The notes under the pieces were generated by a model. It saw only the letters and a list, made by a program, of their open reading frames with translations, was not told the DNA's origin and did no database searches. The translations under genes were made by a program, and so were the position numbers. Shown in pieces: positions 41,548-54,705 of a stretch of DNA of 64,000 nucleotides (position 1 is the stretch's first letter; each line of letters opens with the position of its first letter). Source of the stretch: Acorus gramineus (taxonomy: Eukaryota; Streptophyta; Magnoliopsida; Acorales; Acoraceae); assembly GCA_030737835.1 (NCBI GenBank), contig JAUJYN010000025.1:1364001-1428000 (forward strand), written 5' to 3'.

Positions 41548-42410
41548 GATGCCCCGAGACATGGCAATATATAAAGTATCAGCTATCAATTACATGAGGT
41601 CAACAATGACTCCAATAAATAACACAAAAAGCTGGCGAAACAACGATAACTGATAGATCAACCAAAAAATGTGGAAGCATAAAAATACCAATAAGTCTGT
41701 AAACCAAAAATATCATTACAGACTCGGATACACAATCAATGTCTTGTGAGGGCCAAGTCTAGTCCAAATAAAATACAACTTATGCCACATGCACAATATA
41801 CAATACATAAAATGACTCTAGGACTGCTGACAGCTTCGCACCCGCCACCCGCTTGACAGAACGCTCCACGCACATAATACCATGCCACAGGAAAGCTCCA
41901 GCTCCACGCCCAACACTGCCCTTGAAAAGAAACAGTATGCGAGGGGTGAGCTACAAGCTCAGTGAGTGGCTGGAAACCAATCACCACTACAATAGTTTAA
42001 TGTTAAGGCAATTTTCTTTCAAGGAAAACATGGGTGGAAACCCAATGGATAACAAGGTCACGCAGCGGCGCGACCAACCTCACCTTCACCCTCACTCCCG
42101 GAGGGAGACTCTTGGGACTCTTTGAAAGAGACCATACCGTTGGTTGAAGAGACGCTGATTTATCGGTCTAGACAACACTACTGGATCATCTACATCGAGA
42201 TAACTACCCAACGATGTCTCTGAACATTGATACGTGACCGGACCCAACGATTATGGGAACGGACGAAAAACGAATGGGTCATGTGGCGACGTGACTTCAC
42301 CTCATCCTCACTCTCACCCTCATTGCTAAGGGTGACACAGGACTGTTGGAAGAAAACCTTTTGTTCTACACCCTTCGTCATCCAGTAGCCTCTACCTGGT
42401 ATACTCCCAT
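41548..42410 (-). repeat. Family-2 LTR 3' part, minus orientation (host of composite element)
   Basis: From about GCCCCGAGACATGG this is the reverse complement of the end of a family-2 LTR, lacking only the last ~20 bases. It includes the hairpin near 41955 and the GGGTGA run near 42085. It ends with CCCAT, the target duplication of the composite element; the other copy of CCCAT and the rest of this LTR resume at 61226. Confidence 0.82.
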
Positions 42411-45400
42411 TGTCATGCCCTAGGGCGGTCGTCCCCGAGACGTGGCAATAATGAAATATCAGCTATCAATACCTGAGGTCAACAAAGACTCCAACAACAA
42501 CACACAAGGTGGCAAAGCAATGATAATGATAACTGACTGAAAAGCGGAAGCATAAGATATCAACAATGTCTGTAAACTAAAAATATTATTACAGACTCGA
42601 ATACACAATCACTGTCCTGTGAGAGCCAAGCCTAGTCCAAATAAAATACAACCTGTGCCACATGCACGATTTACAATACATAAAATGACTCTAGGACTGC
42701 TGATAGCCTCACACTCGCCACCCACCGGAAGAACGCTCCACGCCCATAAGACCACGCCACAGGAAAGCTCCAGCTCCACGCCCAACACTGCCCCTGAAAA
42801 GAAACAGTATGCGAGGGGTGAGCTACAAGCTCAGTGAGTGGCTGGAAACCAATCACCATACAACAGTTCAATACTAAAGCAATTTCCTTTCAAGGAAAAC
42901 ATGGGTGGAAACCCATGGGGTCACGCGGCGGCGCGACCAACCTCACCCTCACTCCCGGAGGAAGACTCTTGGGACTTTTGGGGAGAGACCATACCGTTGG
43001 TCAAAGAGACGCGGAATTACTGGTCCACACAACACTACTGAATCACCAACCTCACCCTCACCCTCACTCCCGGAGGGAGACTCTTGGGTCTCTTGGGGAG
43101 AGACCATACCGTTGGTCAAAAGGACCTGGAATTACTGGTCTACACAACGCTACTGGATCATCTACATCAGGATAACTGCCCAACGATGTCTTTGAACATC
43201 GATACGCAACCGGACCCAACAACTATGGGAACGGACGAACAACGAATGGGTCACGCGGCGACGTGTCTTCACCTCATCCTCACCCTCACCCTTTAGAGGT
43301 GATATAGGACTTTTGGAAGAGACTTAGACTGCTCTACACCCTTGGTCCACCGGTAGCCCTTTCCTCGGGTAGTCTCTACCTGGTATACTCCCACAATCAG
43401 TACGCTTCCGAACGCATCGGTAGTACCTACAGATGGGAGCCCTCTGTCAGGAAAGCTTTTCCAACGCCGGGGAGTTCCTACACAGATCCAACGAAGGGGA
43501 GAACGATTCCACGCTCGCAATATCATTCGTTAGCCCTCTCCCGGGTAGCCTCTACCTGATATACCCCCATGATCAGTACATCTTGCCGCATGCATCGATA
43601 GTACCTACAGGTGGGGGCCCTCTGTCAGGACAGCTACAACCCGGGCCGCTTCAACACGGACGACATTGGGAGGAAACACTCCATGTTCGCAAAGCGAACT
43701 CAATGGAAAAACAACTACTCTCGATAATCACATATCGAGAATATCAAATACTATTGTACACCCACACGGTTGTGTCGCTCGGACACAAGGGGGCGTTGCC
43801 TTTGCTCTCACGCAGAAATAATCCCAAGGCACATAACCCAATAGGCGTTTCATATACACGCCTAGCACGGGTAGGCCTAGCTTAATGCCACAACTACCGG
43901 CTTAACAAAATCGATAAGATAATGACTTCTCCTTAATTCCAAACGAGTGCATCGCTCGGATGCACGGGGGCGATTACATCGCTAGCGCTCTAACTAATAA
44001 GGTACAACCTGACAACGGGTCATACCCACGCCTATTTCAGATAGGCCTAATCAGTTTTAACATGCGCATATATATCCAGGAGAATTATATCTTAGTTATG
44101 TACATGAACTACATGCACGATAACCTATCAAATAATTATAGGGATACTCCCTAACATGGATTTACATCATAATAAATCATACAACATGCATACATGGCCA
44201 TTAATCACATAAGCACACAAGGCCTAACTTAAGCATGCGTTGGATATCACCAACTTAAAAGGTAAGGGTCAAGTGCAAATCTCGCGCACTTAACAGGTGC
44301 ATGCCAATATTCCGAACGAACCTGAGTCGAATAGGAAATCGCATCTACTTACTTAGTTCGTGCAGAGGGAGAGGGCGAGAGAGATCATCATCTCATGAAG
44401 TTGGTCATAGCCTTGCCCCATTAGCATGGGCACAACAACTACACCACACCCTCGAGTCTTATCGCAAAGGAATATTAGGCAGGTGCCCGTTATTAACCCA
44501 GACTTAATCATGCTGGATATTCCAATTAATATGGTGGGAGTAGTATTACAATACTACCTAAGGCATGCCCTATTCTATACATCCGTACACATTACAGAAA
44601 TACATGCCCATACTAGAGGGGCGCATGCGATACAATCATTCATACATGGATACAATACATGCAATATAAGCCTAGCATGCAAGATATCTAACATATTATA
44701 GTTTAAGCATGGCAATACTACTTATCTACACAAGTAGTATAGCTAGGATGCCCCATTGATGCGCAACACACGACTACGAGCGTTGATCGCATCTCGAGAG
44801 GGGGGGGAGATTGGATCAAACCACTCACCGATACCCGGATCGCCGCGCGTCCGGTCTACGAGATCTGTAAAACACAACCAATGATCCATAATTAAATTAT
44901 GGAACCTCCTATCACACATATAAGCCTACTTCATGAAGACCCTAACCCCTGATACTTCCATAATATCACACAAGACACATGCAAACAACTCCTTGACACT
45001 CAACCAAACAAAACTGCCAAACCTCAACCAGCCCTACTAATTGATCTCCACAGCACCCAATACACTTCCACAAATTATGAAATAAAACGTGCACATTCTC
45101 TGATATGCTGGGATCATAATCCATGAAGACATTAGAACCTAATTTTGCCTCTACAAGCCCGAAATAAATTATTTCTAGAAGCAGGTCAATTCCTACGCGA
45201 ATCTGGACAGGCCATGCAAAACAGGTTCTAACTTACACCACAGATATCATAATGAGCCCACATTTCATATATAACAACTAGACACATAGATGATCATATC
45301 ATATGAAGACATAATCCTAAAAATGTGTCTCTAAATACTAGATGCACTGAGATCTTTAAAATACAGAGTGCTGCCTTACCAAAACAGGGGGAGGGAAATG

Positions 45401-46162
45401 GGGAGATGCGGGGTTCTCGACACTCCCACGACCACCTCAACCACCACCACCACTACCACCACCTCATTAGCATCTCCTGAAGCCATTCATGGTAGAAAAT
45501 AGGGGTGCAAAGGGGCATGAAAAGGGGATAGAGAGAAGAGAAACAACAACAACACATACTCACCCTTTCTCACTCTTTCTTGTGCTTCTTCTTCATCTTT
45601 TCCTTCAATTGCTTTTTCCTCCTCCTTCTTCACACACAAAGAGGAGAAAAAAAGAGACCAAGAGAGGGAGAGAAGGTGTTCCACGAAATGGGAGAGAGGG
45701 GGAGAGAGAGAGAGAGGGCAAAAAAGTCATTTTCATGCCCAAATAGTGCCTAGGGGTGACCTTAAGGGGGGTGAGGTTAGGGTTAGGCTCACCCACTCAC
45801 ATATCAAATAACCAATGGTTTCTTCATCCCCAAGCAAGGTGGGGGTAAGGTTACCAAGGGTCACCACATCCCCAAAATATCTCACACTATTCGACCAACT
45901 AAGAACTCTCAAAACCCGGATACGGTTCAGAACTGTATATTTTTAAAAACGTTACGGGAATTCGATGAAATTTTTATGGGTAGTACGAAACAGTACCAGG
46001 ACCCATAATATGCAGTTAGATTTTCAATCAGAGTACTCCAACTCCCGCAGGTGGCTAAAAGCCAAAATTTTAGCGACTCCGATCGAAAAAGAAAAAGGCC
46101 CTGAATGACCCAGATGCGACCAAGGCTTAACCAAAATGGCTCCAAATGACACAGGCATAACA
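42411..46162 (-). repeat. 3' LTR of the composite element (3,752 bp)
   Basis: Ends TGTTATGCC (46162, minus) next to a polypurine tract, and GTGACA-like terminus at 42411. It is one base shorter than its partner at 48912-52664. In the first ~165 bases the two differ at only about four sites, all C/T changes (for example TGTCAT versus TGTCAC). The microexon-like block lies at about 44835-44870 with a TTTACAG acceptor. It may be a hybrid of two recombined LTRs. Confidence 0.92.
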
Positions 46163-46179
46163 TTCTCCCCCCCCCCTTA
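46163..46179 (-). other. Polypurine tract of the composite element
   Basis: On the minus strand a purine run (TAAGGGGGGGGGGAGAA) directly precedes the LTR start. Immediately upstream is a diverged GAGGACTAAATTTCCT context like that of copy B. It fixes orientation and marks 42411-46162 as a 3' LTR. Confidence 0.92.
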
Positions 46180-46299
46180 GGAAATTTAGTCCTCGAAATT
46201 TAAGGAAACCCAAAGGGAAGACCGAATATAGCAAGTATCATGCATAGACCTTTTGCTCCCAAGTGGTCTATGCACCAGACTGGCGCTACCGACACACTG

Positions 46300-47350
46300 T
46301 AATCAAAGGAACGGTCTTAGCATGGAGCCTCTTCTCATGTTGGTCCTTGACCTAGATCCACTGCTCCACGAACGACAAATCCAGCTCGAGAATAAGACGG
46401 TCGAACGGAATGACTGAGTAGGATCGTGGATATAATGCCTCAGCCATGAGACAAGGACGACGTCGTGGGCATGAGCTAGCAGTGGGGGAAGGGCTACATG
46501 ACGAGACAACCCCTCAACCCACTCAATGACAAGACACGGTCCGATGAAGGGCCAACTCAGCTTGCCCCGAATGTCGAAACATTGAATACCCTTAAATTGG
46601 GACACTTCAGGAAAACATGGTCGCCAAACCCGAAGGTAAGCTCCTGGCGACGATGACCTGCGTAGCCCTTCTATCGGTTCTGGGAGGTGCAGATGCACAC
46701 ATGAACCAACCTGGCCACTACAAGGTCAAATAAATAACTTGTGGCCCCTCCAACTGGCGCTCCTCAACCGTCCCAACACAAGAGAGGTATAAAACTACGC
46801 CTGTAGAGTGCCTTTTTCAGGTCCATCTGGATGCTCGAATGGCAGTCGTCTTGCAGGCATACCCCAACAAATGGGTGGTGCCTTACCCAACTGCCCTTAC
46901 CATCAACCACGCAGGCACTTAGCATGTCCTCCAAGGTCTGAATCATCCTCTTCCTTGGCCATTCGTCGGCGGTGAAATGCTGCACTTAGATGGAGGCTCG
47001 CGCCAAAGCCTGCCAAGGCTGCGCCACAACCTCAAAGTAACCCTCGCATCTCAACTAGAAATAGAGCCGACCGGAGTGCCATGAAGACGAACAATTGCGA
47101 AGGTGGAAACCCACGTCAAGGAGTCCAAAGACTCAATCAGTCGGATTAGGGAGGGAAGCGCGGACTTAGTCAGTCGGTCAATGATCACCTAGACGGCGTC
47201 GTGACCCGAACGTGACATTAGCGAGTCCGCAACAATCCCTGATAACCCACTCCCACGTCCACTGAGGAATCTCCATGGACTGACGCTTTCCAACGCGATG
47301 ATGATTCTCGAACTTTGCCTGAGGGCATGCCAACCTGGGGAAACAACGTC
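46300..47350 (-). pseudogene. pol: Integrase remnant, composite element
   Basis: Reading leftward on the minus strand: a piece around MEIPQW (about 47270), a core segment with [14 protein letters not shown] and HSSIQM (46764-46985), and the C-terminal region with RGKLSWPFIGPCLVIE and HDVVLVSWLRHYIHDP (46303-46698). Each matches copy B integrase in order, with frame changes and stops between. The chromodomain is only hinted at near 46300-46400. It is clearly older or faster decayed than family-1 pol. Confidence 0.85.
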
Positions 47351-47389
47351 ACCCATCACTTTCACATCTCGCTACTAGAAATTTCAACG

Positions 47390-47700
47390 AAGACTACCTC
47401 AAAGTAGTCCATGGAGGCCCAATAAAACTTTTGAGATCCACGAAGGCATCCGGCGCATTCGTCAACCCCGACAGCAGTACTTAAAACTCGTAGTGCCCGA
47501 AATGGTCACGAAAGGCCATCTACAGGATGTCCAACTCCCGGATCTCCAACTTGTGGTACCCTTGTGCAAAGATCGATCTAACAGCAGACACCCGCTCCCA
47601 GAGCTGGTCAAATAGATCATCAATTCACAGCAAGGGGTACCTGATCTTCAACCCTCACGGGAAGATCAAAACAACACCTCGAACAATTAAGTCCAGATTC
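47390..47700 (-). pseudogene. pol: Reverse transcriptase remnant, composite element
   Basis: The minus-strand translation gives [25 protein letters not shown] and GLTNAPDAF, matching the RT fingers/palm blocks of copy A ([10 protein letters not shown] ... GLTNA). Stops interrupt it. Downstream of about 47390 the text goes nearly straight to integrase, so the catalytic FIDD block and RNase H are deleted. Confidence 0.82.
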
Positions 47701-47814
47701 TGCTCCTCGAGCATGGCTGGCGCTCATGATGACACTTACACGCTTGGTAAGCCGCTCAACCGCACTTAATCCACAAGACACGCAATAAGGGGTCGTCGAA
47801 CCTCGACAATGCCT

Positions 47815-47990
47815 ATGCGACGTCATCTATCTGATAGGGCAGTTGAGTCCCATCACGAACGCTAGCATCGCGTCTCCTCGTTTACGACCCATGTGGGGGG
47901 CAAAACGCGACAGTATCGCGAACTGTGCTTCACATGTCGCCACCGACAGGTCGCCCTACTACAACCATTGGAACTCCAGCATCATGCACT
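47815..47990 (-). pseudogene. gag: gag core remnant, composite element
   Basis: The minus-strand translation gives MMLEF..., LSVA and LSRFAP, aligning with the copy A segment MREFEQL ... MSVADYS ... LSRFAPALV. Two adjacent stops replace residues after MMLEFQWL. Between it and the RT remnant (about 47700-47815) no protease motif is visible, so that part seems deleted. Confidence 0.65.
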
Positions 47991-48004
47991 CAATGGGCAG
48001 ATTC

Positions 48005-48200
48005 ATCACAGGGAGTCCACGCTCTCGACATCATCCAGTAGCACTCTCCCGGTGTGGCCTCTACCTGGTAGCCTCCCATGCCCACTATCTCTGCCATATG
48101 GGCGCACCAACAAGCATAGTATCTTGGAGCACCTCACAGGGCTCTGGCCTCAACCGGGCAGCTACAACGCACAATGATATATCGAAGCGACTCCAGATGC
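48005..48200 (-). repeat. LTR-like fragment inside the internal region
   Basis: The stretch with GGCCTCTACCTGGTAGCCTC and CTGCCATATGGGC matches the family-F LTR near 34395-34520 (GGTAGCTTCTACCTGGTAGC, CTGCCATATGGG). It lies between gag remnants and the leader, so LTR sequence has been placed into a gag region by rearrangement or insertion. Confidence 0.6.
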
Positions 48201-48229
48201 CACTATGGAACCCAGTCCACAAGCGATCT

Positions 48230-48911
48230 CCCACCAAGCTGCAATAGGATGTACCCAATCTCGATCGTACGCATCACCACTCGCTACAGCACCTTCCAAG
48301 TGAGAGGAAAAATCAATCATCTAATAGATGCTTCAAAGGTATTCCTTGACTGGGAAAAGAAACCTTGGGAGGGCACCATGAGGTCCCGATATAGGATATC
48401 TCGAACACCAAACAAGGAACACGGAGTACCCTAGCCCGGGTCTCAATGATGACCACGCAAGGCCCCTTAATCCTGAGTAGGAAGGCTGGAAGAAGACATC
48501 ACCCCTTAATGAACAATACGCCACATCCTCAAAACTTGAAACTGGCGCTGCACGTGAACTCAATGGTTACCAGCAATACCGATGCACGGGAAAGAAGCTC
48601 CATTATCGAGACGCAATTCATACCTTAGAAATTGCGACCAATTCATCACTATCATACTACTGGGCTGGAATCTCCTACCCAAGCCTTAATCCCTCCACAA
48701 GGGATCCAACAACTGACCCTATTCAGTCGACCCAAACGACAACTTAAGGGTGGGTCCAGGGGGGTCACGTCCACGTCAACGGATGCGAGGAGGCATGTCA
48801 GCAACCTAAGATATACTTCTAAAACAAGAGTACTCGGATGGCAATCCTACGACTCATCATCTATACGACTAGACTTAGGCTCTGACAGGACCAGGCTCTG
48901 ATACCAACTTT
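48230..48911 (-). other. Leader, gag start remnant and PBS, composite element
   Basis: It contains a ~150-bp dispersed module (48335-48480) and a diverged gag start near 48770-48815, whose translation begins MPPR and keeps RGRDP. The PBS complement lies at 48894-48906, five bases from the LTR at 48912. The part 48240-48911 is repeated as 54031-54705. Sequence between the module and the gag start has no recognised match. Confidence 0.8.
48335..48480. repeat. Dispersed ~150-bp module, copy 3
   Basis: This is the same block as 9602-9750 (GGTATTCCTTGACTGGGAAA to CCCCTTAATCCTGAGTAGG), here in the family-2 leader rather than in an LTR. The fourth copy is at 54128-54276 in the second internal region. 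Confidence 0.8.
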
Positions 48912-51900
48912 TGTCACGCCCCAGGGCGGCCATCCCCGAGACGTGGCAATAATGAAATATCAGCTATCAATACCTGAGGTCAACAAAGACTCCAACAACA
49001 ACACACAAGGTGGCAAAGCAATGATAATGATAACTGACTGAAAAGCGGAAGCATAAGATATCAACAATGTCTGTAAACCAAAAACATTATTACAGACTCG
49101 AATACACAATCACTGTCCTGTGAGAGCCAAGCCTAGTCCAAATAAAATACAACCTGTGCCACATGCACGATTTACAATACATAAAATGACTCTAGGACTG
49201 CTGACAGCCTCACACTCGCCACCCATCGGAAGAACGCTCCACGCCCATAAGACCACGCCACAGGAAAGCTCCAACTCCACGCCCAACACTGCCCCTTAAA
49301 AGAAACAGTATGCGAGGGGTGAGCTACAAGCTCAGTGAGTGGCTGGAAACCAATCACCATACAACAGTTCAATACTAAAGCAATTTCCTTTCAAGGAAAA
49401 CATGGGTAGAAACCCATGGATAACAGGGTCACGCGGCGGCGCGACCAACCTCACCCTCACCCTCACTCCTGGAGGAAGACTCTTGGGACTTTTGGGGAGA
49501 GACCATACCGTTGGTCGAAGAGACGCGGAATTACTGGCCCACACAACACTACTGAATCACCAACCCGGAGGGAGACTCTTGGGTCTCTTGGGGAGAGACC
49601 ATACCGTTGGTCGAAGAGACCTGGAATTACTGGTCTACACAACGCTATTGGATCATCTACATCAGGATAACTGCCCAACGATGTCTTTGAATATCGATAC
49701 GCAACCGGACCCAACAACTATGGGAACGGACGAACAACGAATGGGTCACGCGGCGACGTGTCTTCACCTCATCCTCACCCTCACCCTTTAGAGGTGATAT
49801 AGGACTTTTGGAAGAGACTTAGACTGCTCTACACCCTTGGTCCACCGGTAGCCCTTTCCCCGGGTAGTCTTTACCTTGTATACTCCCACGATCAGTACGC
49901 TTCCGAACGCATTGGTAGTACCTACAGATGGGAGCCCTTTGTCAGGAAAGCTTTTCCAACGCCGAGGAGTTCCTACACGGATCCAACGAAGGGGAGAACG
50001 ATTCCACGCTCGCAATATCATTCGTTAGCCCTCTCCCGGGTAGCCTCTACCTGGTATACCCCCCATGATCAGTACATCTTGCCGCATGCATCGATAGTAC
50101 CTACAGGTGGGGGCCCTCTGTCAGGACAGCTACAACCCGGGCCGCTTCAACACGGATGACATTGGGAGGAAACACTCCATGTTCGCAAAGCGAACCCAAT
50201 GGAAAAACAACTACTCTCGATAATCACATATCGATAATATCAAATACTATTGTACTCCCACACGGTTGCGTCGCTCGGACACAAGGGGGTTGCCTCTGCT
50301 CTCATGCAGAAATAATCCCAAGGCACATAACCCAACAGGCGGTTCATATACTCGCCTAGCACGGGTAGGCCTAGCTTAATGCCACAACTACCGGCTTAAC
50401 AAAATCGATAAGATAATGAATTCTCCTGAATTCCAAACGAGTGCATCGCTCGGATGCACGGGGGCGATTACATCGCTAGCGCTCTAACTAATAAGGTACA
50501 ACCTGACAACGGGTCATACCCACGCCTATTTCAGATAGGCCTAATCAACTTTTTAACATGCGCATAATTATTATAGGAGAATTCTATCACTGAAGAAACT
50601 TGATCCACATGCACAATAACTTATGCTTAACTATAGGGGTTCTCCCTAACATGAGTATATGGCATAAACAACACATCATGCAACATACATACAAGGCAAG
50701 GCCTAACTACACATGCATATGAGGGCACTAATCGTATAAACATACAAAATATACTCTAACATGCGTTGGATATCGCCAACTTAAAAGGGAAGGGTCAAGC
50801 GCGATCTCGCGCACTAACAGGTGAATGCTAATATTCCAAACGAACCCGAGTCGAGTAGGAAATCACCTCTACTTACTCAGTTCGTGTAGAGGGAGAGGGC
50901 GAGAGAGATCATCATCTCATGAAGTTGGTCATAGCTTTGCCCCATTAGCATGGGCGCAACAACTACACCACGCCCTCGAGTCTTATCGCAAGGGAATATT
51001 AGGCAGGTGCCCGTTATTAACCCAGACTTAATCATGCTGGATATTCCAATTAATATGGTGGGAGTAGTATTACAATACTACCTAAGGCATGCCATATTCT
51101 ATACATCCATACACATTACAAAAATACATGCCCATACTAGAGGGGCGCATGCAACACAATCATTCATACATGGATACAATACATGTATATAAGCCTAGCA
51201 TGCAAGATATCTAACATATTATAGCTTAAGCATGGCCATACTACTTATCTACACAAGTAGTATAGCTAAGATGCCCCATCGATGCGCGACGCACGACTAC
51301 GCGCGTCGAGCGCATCTCGAGGGGGGGGGGATTGGATCAAACCACTCACAGATACCCGGATCGTCGCGCGTCCGGTCTACGAGATCTGCAAAACACAACC
51401 AATGATCCACAATTAAATTATGGAACCTCCTATCACACATATAATCCTACTTCATGAAGGCCCTAACCCCTGATACTTCCATATTATCACCCAAGACACA
51501 TGCAAACAACTCCTTGACACTCAACCAAGCAAAACTGCCAAACCTGCTGCAACCAGCCCTACTAATTGGTCTCCACAGCACCCAATACACTTCCAAAAAT
51601 TATGCAATAAATCATGCACATTCTCTGATATGCTGGGATCATAATCCATGAAGACATTAGAACCTAATTGTTTTTCTACAAGCCCGAAACAAATTATTTC
51701 CAGAAGCAGGTCAATTCCTAAGCGAATCTGGACAGGCCATACAAAACAGGTTCTAACTTACAACACAGATATCATAATGACCCCAAATTTCATATATAAC
51801 ATATAGACACATAGATGATCAAATCATAAGAAGACATAATCCTAAAAATATGCCTCTAAATACTAGATTCACTGAGATCTTTAAAAGACAGTGAGCTGCC

Positions 51901-52664
51901 TTACCGAAACAGGGGGAGGAAAATGGGGAGATGCGGGGTTATCGACACACCCACGACCACCTCAACCACCACCACCACTACCACCATCTCTTCAGCCTCT
52001 CCACCAGCCTTTCTTGGCTGAAAAACAGAGGAAAACATGAGGGGAGGCATGAGAAGGTTGGAGATGGAGAAGGGAAAGTAACAACAACACATACACACAC
52101 AAAAACTCACCCTAGCTAGATCATCCCTTCATACACTATTCATCTTCTCTTTCACTTTCTCCACCCAATACACACAAATGAGAGGGAGAGGAGAAAAGAA
52201 AGCCACGGATGGATTTCCTAAGGGTGGGAGAGAGAAGGAGAGAAAAAGAGAGAGAGGTAATTAATTTACAAAAAGGGGTTTGGTGGATTTTGACCTAGGT
52301 CAACCCAACCAAGGAAACAAACAAAACCCCTTAACTTCTAGGTCATCATTGACTGGTCAAAGTCTTCATTTGACTTGGTCAAAGTCACCCTTTGAAAATC
52401 CAGTATCGACCAAAACCCGGATATGATTCGGAACTGCATAATTTCCTAAAACGTTACCGGAATTCGATGAAATTTTTATGGGTAGTACGAAACGGTACCA
52501 GGACCCATAATGTATAGTTAAATTTTCAATCAGAGCACTCCAACTCCCGCAGATAGCTAAAAGCCAAAATTTTAGCCACTCCGATCAAAAAAGAAAAAGG
52601 CCCTGAATGATCCAGATGTGACCAAAGCTTAACCGAAATGGCTCCAAATGACACAGGCATAACA
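48912..52664 (-). repeat. 5' LTR of the inner element of the composite (3,753 bp)
   Basis: GTGACA terminus at 48912 next to the PBS, and TGTTATGCC tip complement ending at 52664. The right flank is ATATAAGCC, an internal LTR position (matching 44664 onward), so this element's insertion site was inside another LTR. Hairpin near 49325, microexon-like block near 51345-51382, CCACC block near 51960. Confidence 0.92.
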
Positions 52665-54028
52665 ATATAAGCCTAGCATGCAAGATATCTAGCATATTAT
52701 AGTTTAAGCATGGCAATACTACTTATCTACACAAGTAGTATAGCTAGGATGCCCCATCGATGCGCGACGCACGACTACGCGCATCGAGCGCATCTCGAGG
52801 GGGGGGATTGGATCAAACCACTCACCGATACCCGGATCACCGCGCGTCCGATCTACGAGATCTGCAAAACACAACCAATGATCCATAATTAAATTATGGA
52901 ACCTCCTATCACACATATAAGCCTACTTCATGAAGACCCTAACCCCTGATACTTCCATATTATCACACAAGACACATGCAAACAACTCCTTGACACTCAA
53001 CCAAACAAAACTGCCAAACCTGCTGCAACCAACCCTACTAATTGATCTCCACAGCACCCAATACACTTCCAAAATTATGAAATAAAACATGCGCATTCTC
53101 TGATATGCTGGGATCATAATCCATGAAGACATTAGAACCTAATTTTGCCTCTACAAACCCGAAATAAATTATTTCCAGAAGCAGGTCAATTCCTACGCGA
53201 ATCTGGACAGGCCATGCAAAACAGGTTCTAACTTACACCACAGATATCATAATGAGCCCAAATTTCATATATAACAACTAGACACATAGATGATCATATC
53301 ATATGAAGACATAATCCTAAAAATGTGTCTCTAAATACTAGATGCACTGAGATCTTTAAAATATAGAGTGCCGCCTTACCAAAACAGGGGGAGGGAAATG
53401 GGGAGATGCGGGGTTCTCGACACACCCACGACCACCTCAACCACCACCACCACTACCACCACCTCCTCAGCATCTCCTCAAGCCCTTCATGGCAGAAAAC
53501 AGGGGGTGCAAAGGGGCATGAGAAGGGGATAGAGAGAAGAGAAACAACAACAACAACCCTTTCTCACTCTTTCTTGTGCTTCTTCTTCATCTTTCCTTCA
53601 ATTGCTTCTTCCTCCTCCTTCTTCACACACAAAGAGGAGAAAAAAAGAGACCAAGAGAGGGAGAGAAGGTGTTCCACGAAATGGGAGAGAGGGGGAGAGA
53701 GAGAGAGGGCAAAAATATCATTTTCATGCCCAAATAGTGTCTAGGGGTGACCATAAGGGGGGGGTGAGGTTAGGGTTAGGCTCACCCACTCACATATCAA
53801 ATAACCAATGGTTTCTTCATCCCCAAGCAAGGTGGGGGTAAGGTTACCAAGGGTCACCACATCCCCAAAATATCTCACACTATTCGACCAACCAGGAACT
53901 CTCAAAACCCGGATACGGTTCAGAACTGCATATTTTTTAAAACGTTACCGGAATTTGATGAAATTTTTATGGGTAGTACGAAACAGTACCAGGACCCATA
54001 ATATGCAGTTAGATTTCCAATCAGAGTA
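52665..54028 (-). repeat. Partial family-2 LTR (tip and 3' part missing)
   Basis: Starts ATATAAGCCTAGC, continuing an LTR from its middle, and stops at CAATCAGAGTAC, about 150 bases before the LTR tip. There it is fused directly to the leader of an internal region. It is the surviving part of the 3' LTR of the outer element; its tip, PPT and most of pol/gag were deleted in one step or several. Microexon-like block near 52825-52863. Confidence 0.85.
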
Positions 54029-54705
54029 CGAAGATGCAATAGGATGTACCCAATCCTGATCGTACGCATCACCAATCGCTACAACACCTTTCAAGTGAGA
54101 GGAAAAATCCATCATCAATTTGATGCTTCAAAGGTATTCCTTGACTGGGAAAAGAACCTTGGCAGGGCACTATGAGGGGCCGATATAGGATATCCCGACA
54201 ACCAAACAAGGAACACGGAGTACCCTAGCCCGGGTCTCAACGATGACCCCGCAAGGCCCCTTAATCCTGAGTAGGAAGGCTAGAAGAAGACATCATCCCT
54301 TAATGAGCAATATGCCACATCCTCAAAACTTGAAACTGGCACCGCACGCGAACTCCATGGTTACCAGCAATACCGATGTACGAGAAAGAAGCTCCATTTT
54401 TTAGACGCAATCCATACCTTAGAAATTGCGACCAATTCATCATTATCACACTACTAGGCTAGAATCTCCTACCCAAGCCTTAATCCCGCAACAAGGGATC
54501 CAACAACTGACCCTCTTCAGTCGACCCAGTCGACAACTTAAGGGTGGGTCCAGGGGGGGTCCCGTCAACGTCAACAGATGCGAGGAGGCATGTCAGCAAC
54601 CTAAGATAACTTCTACAACAAGAGTACTCAGATGACAATCCTACGACTCATCAACTATATGACTAGACTTAGGCTCTGTCAGGACCAGGCTCCGATACCA
54701 ACTTT
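54029..54705 (-). other. Truncated internal region (leader and gag start) of the outer element
   Basis: Matches 48240-48911 from GATGCAATAGGATGTACCC onward, including the ~150-bp module (54128-54276) and a gag-start remnant near 54570-54600. The PBS complement is at 54688-54700 with one substitution (GGCTCCGATACCA). Everything downstream of the gag start is lost at 54028/54029. Confidence 0.85.

Noticed and set aside
42406..52669. Simple element 42411-52664 with its own target duplication
   Set aside because: The flanks are CCCAT and ATATA, which do not match. The matching CCCAT is at 61226, so the outer boundaries belong to a larger composite.
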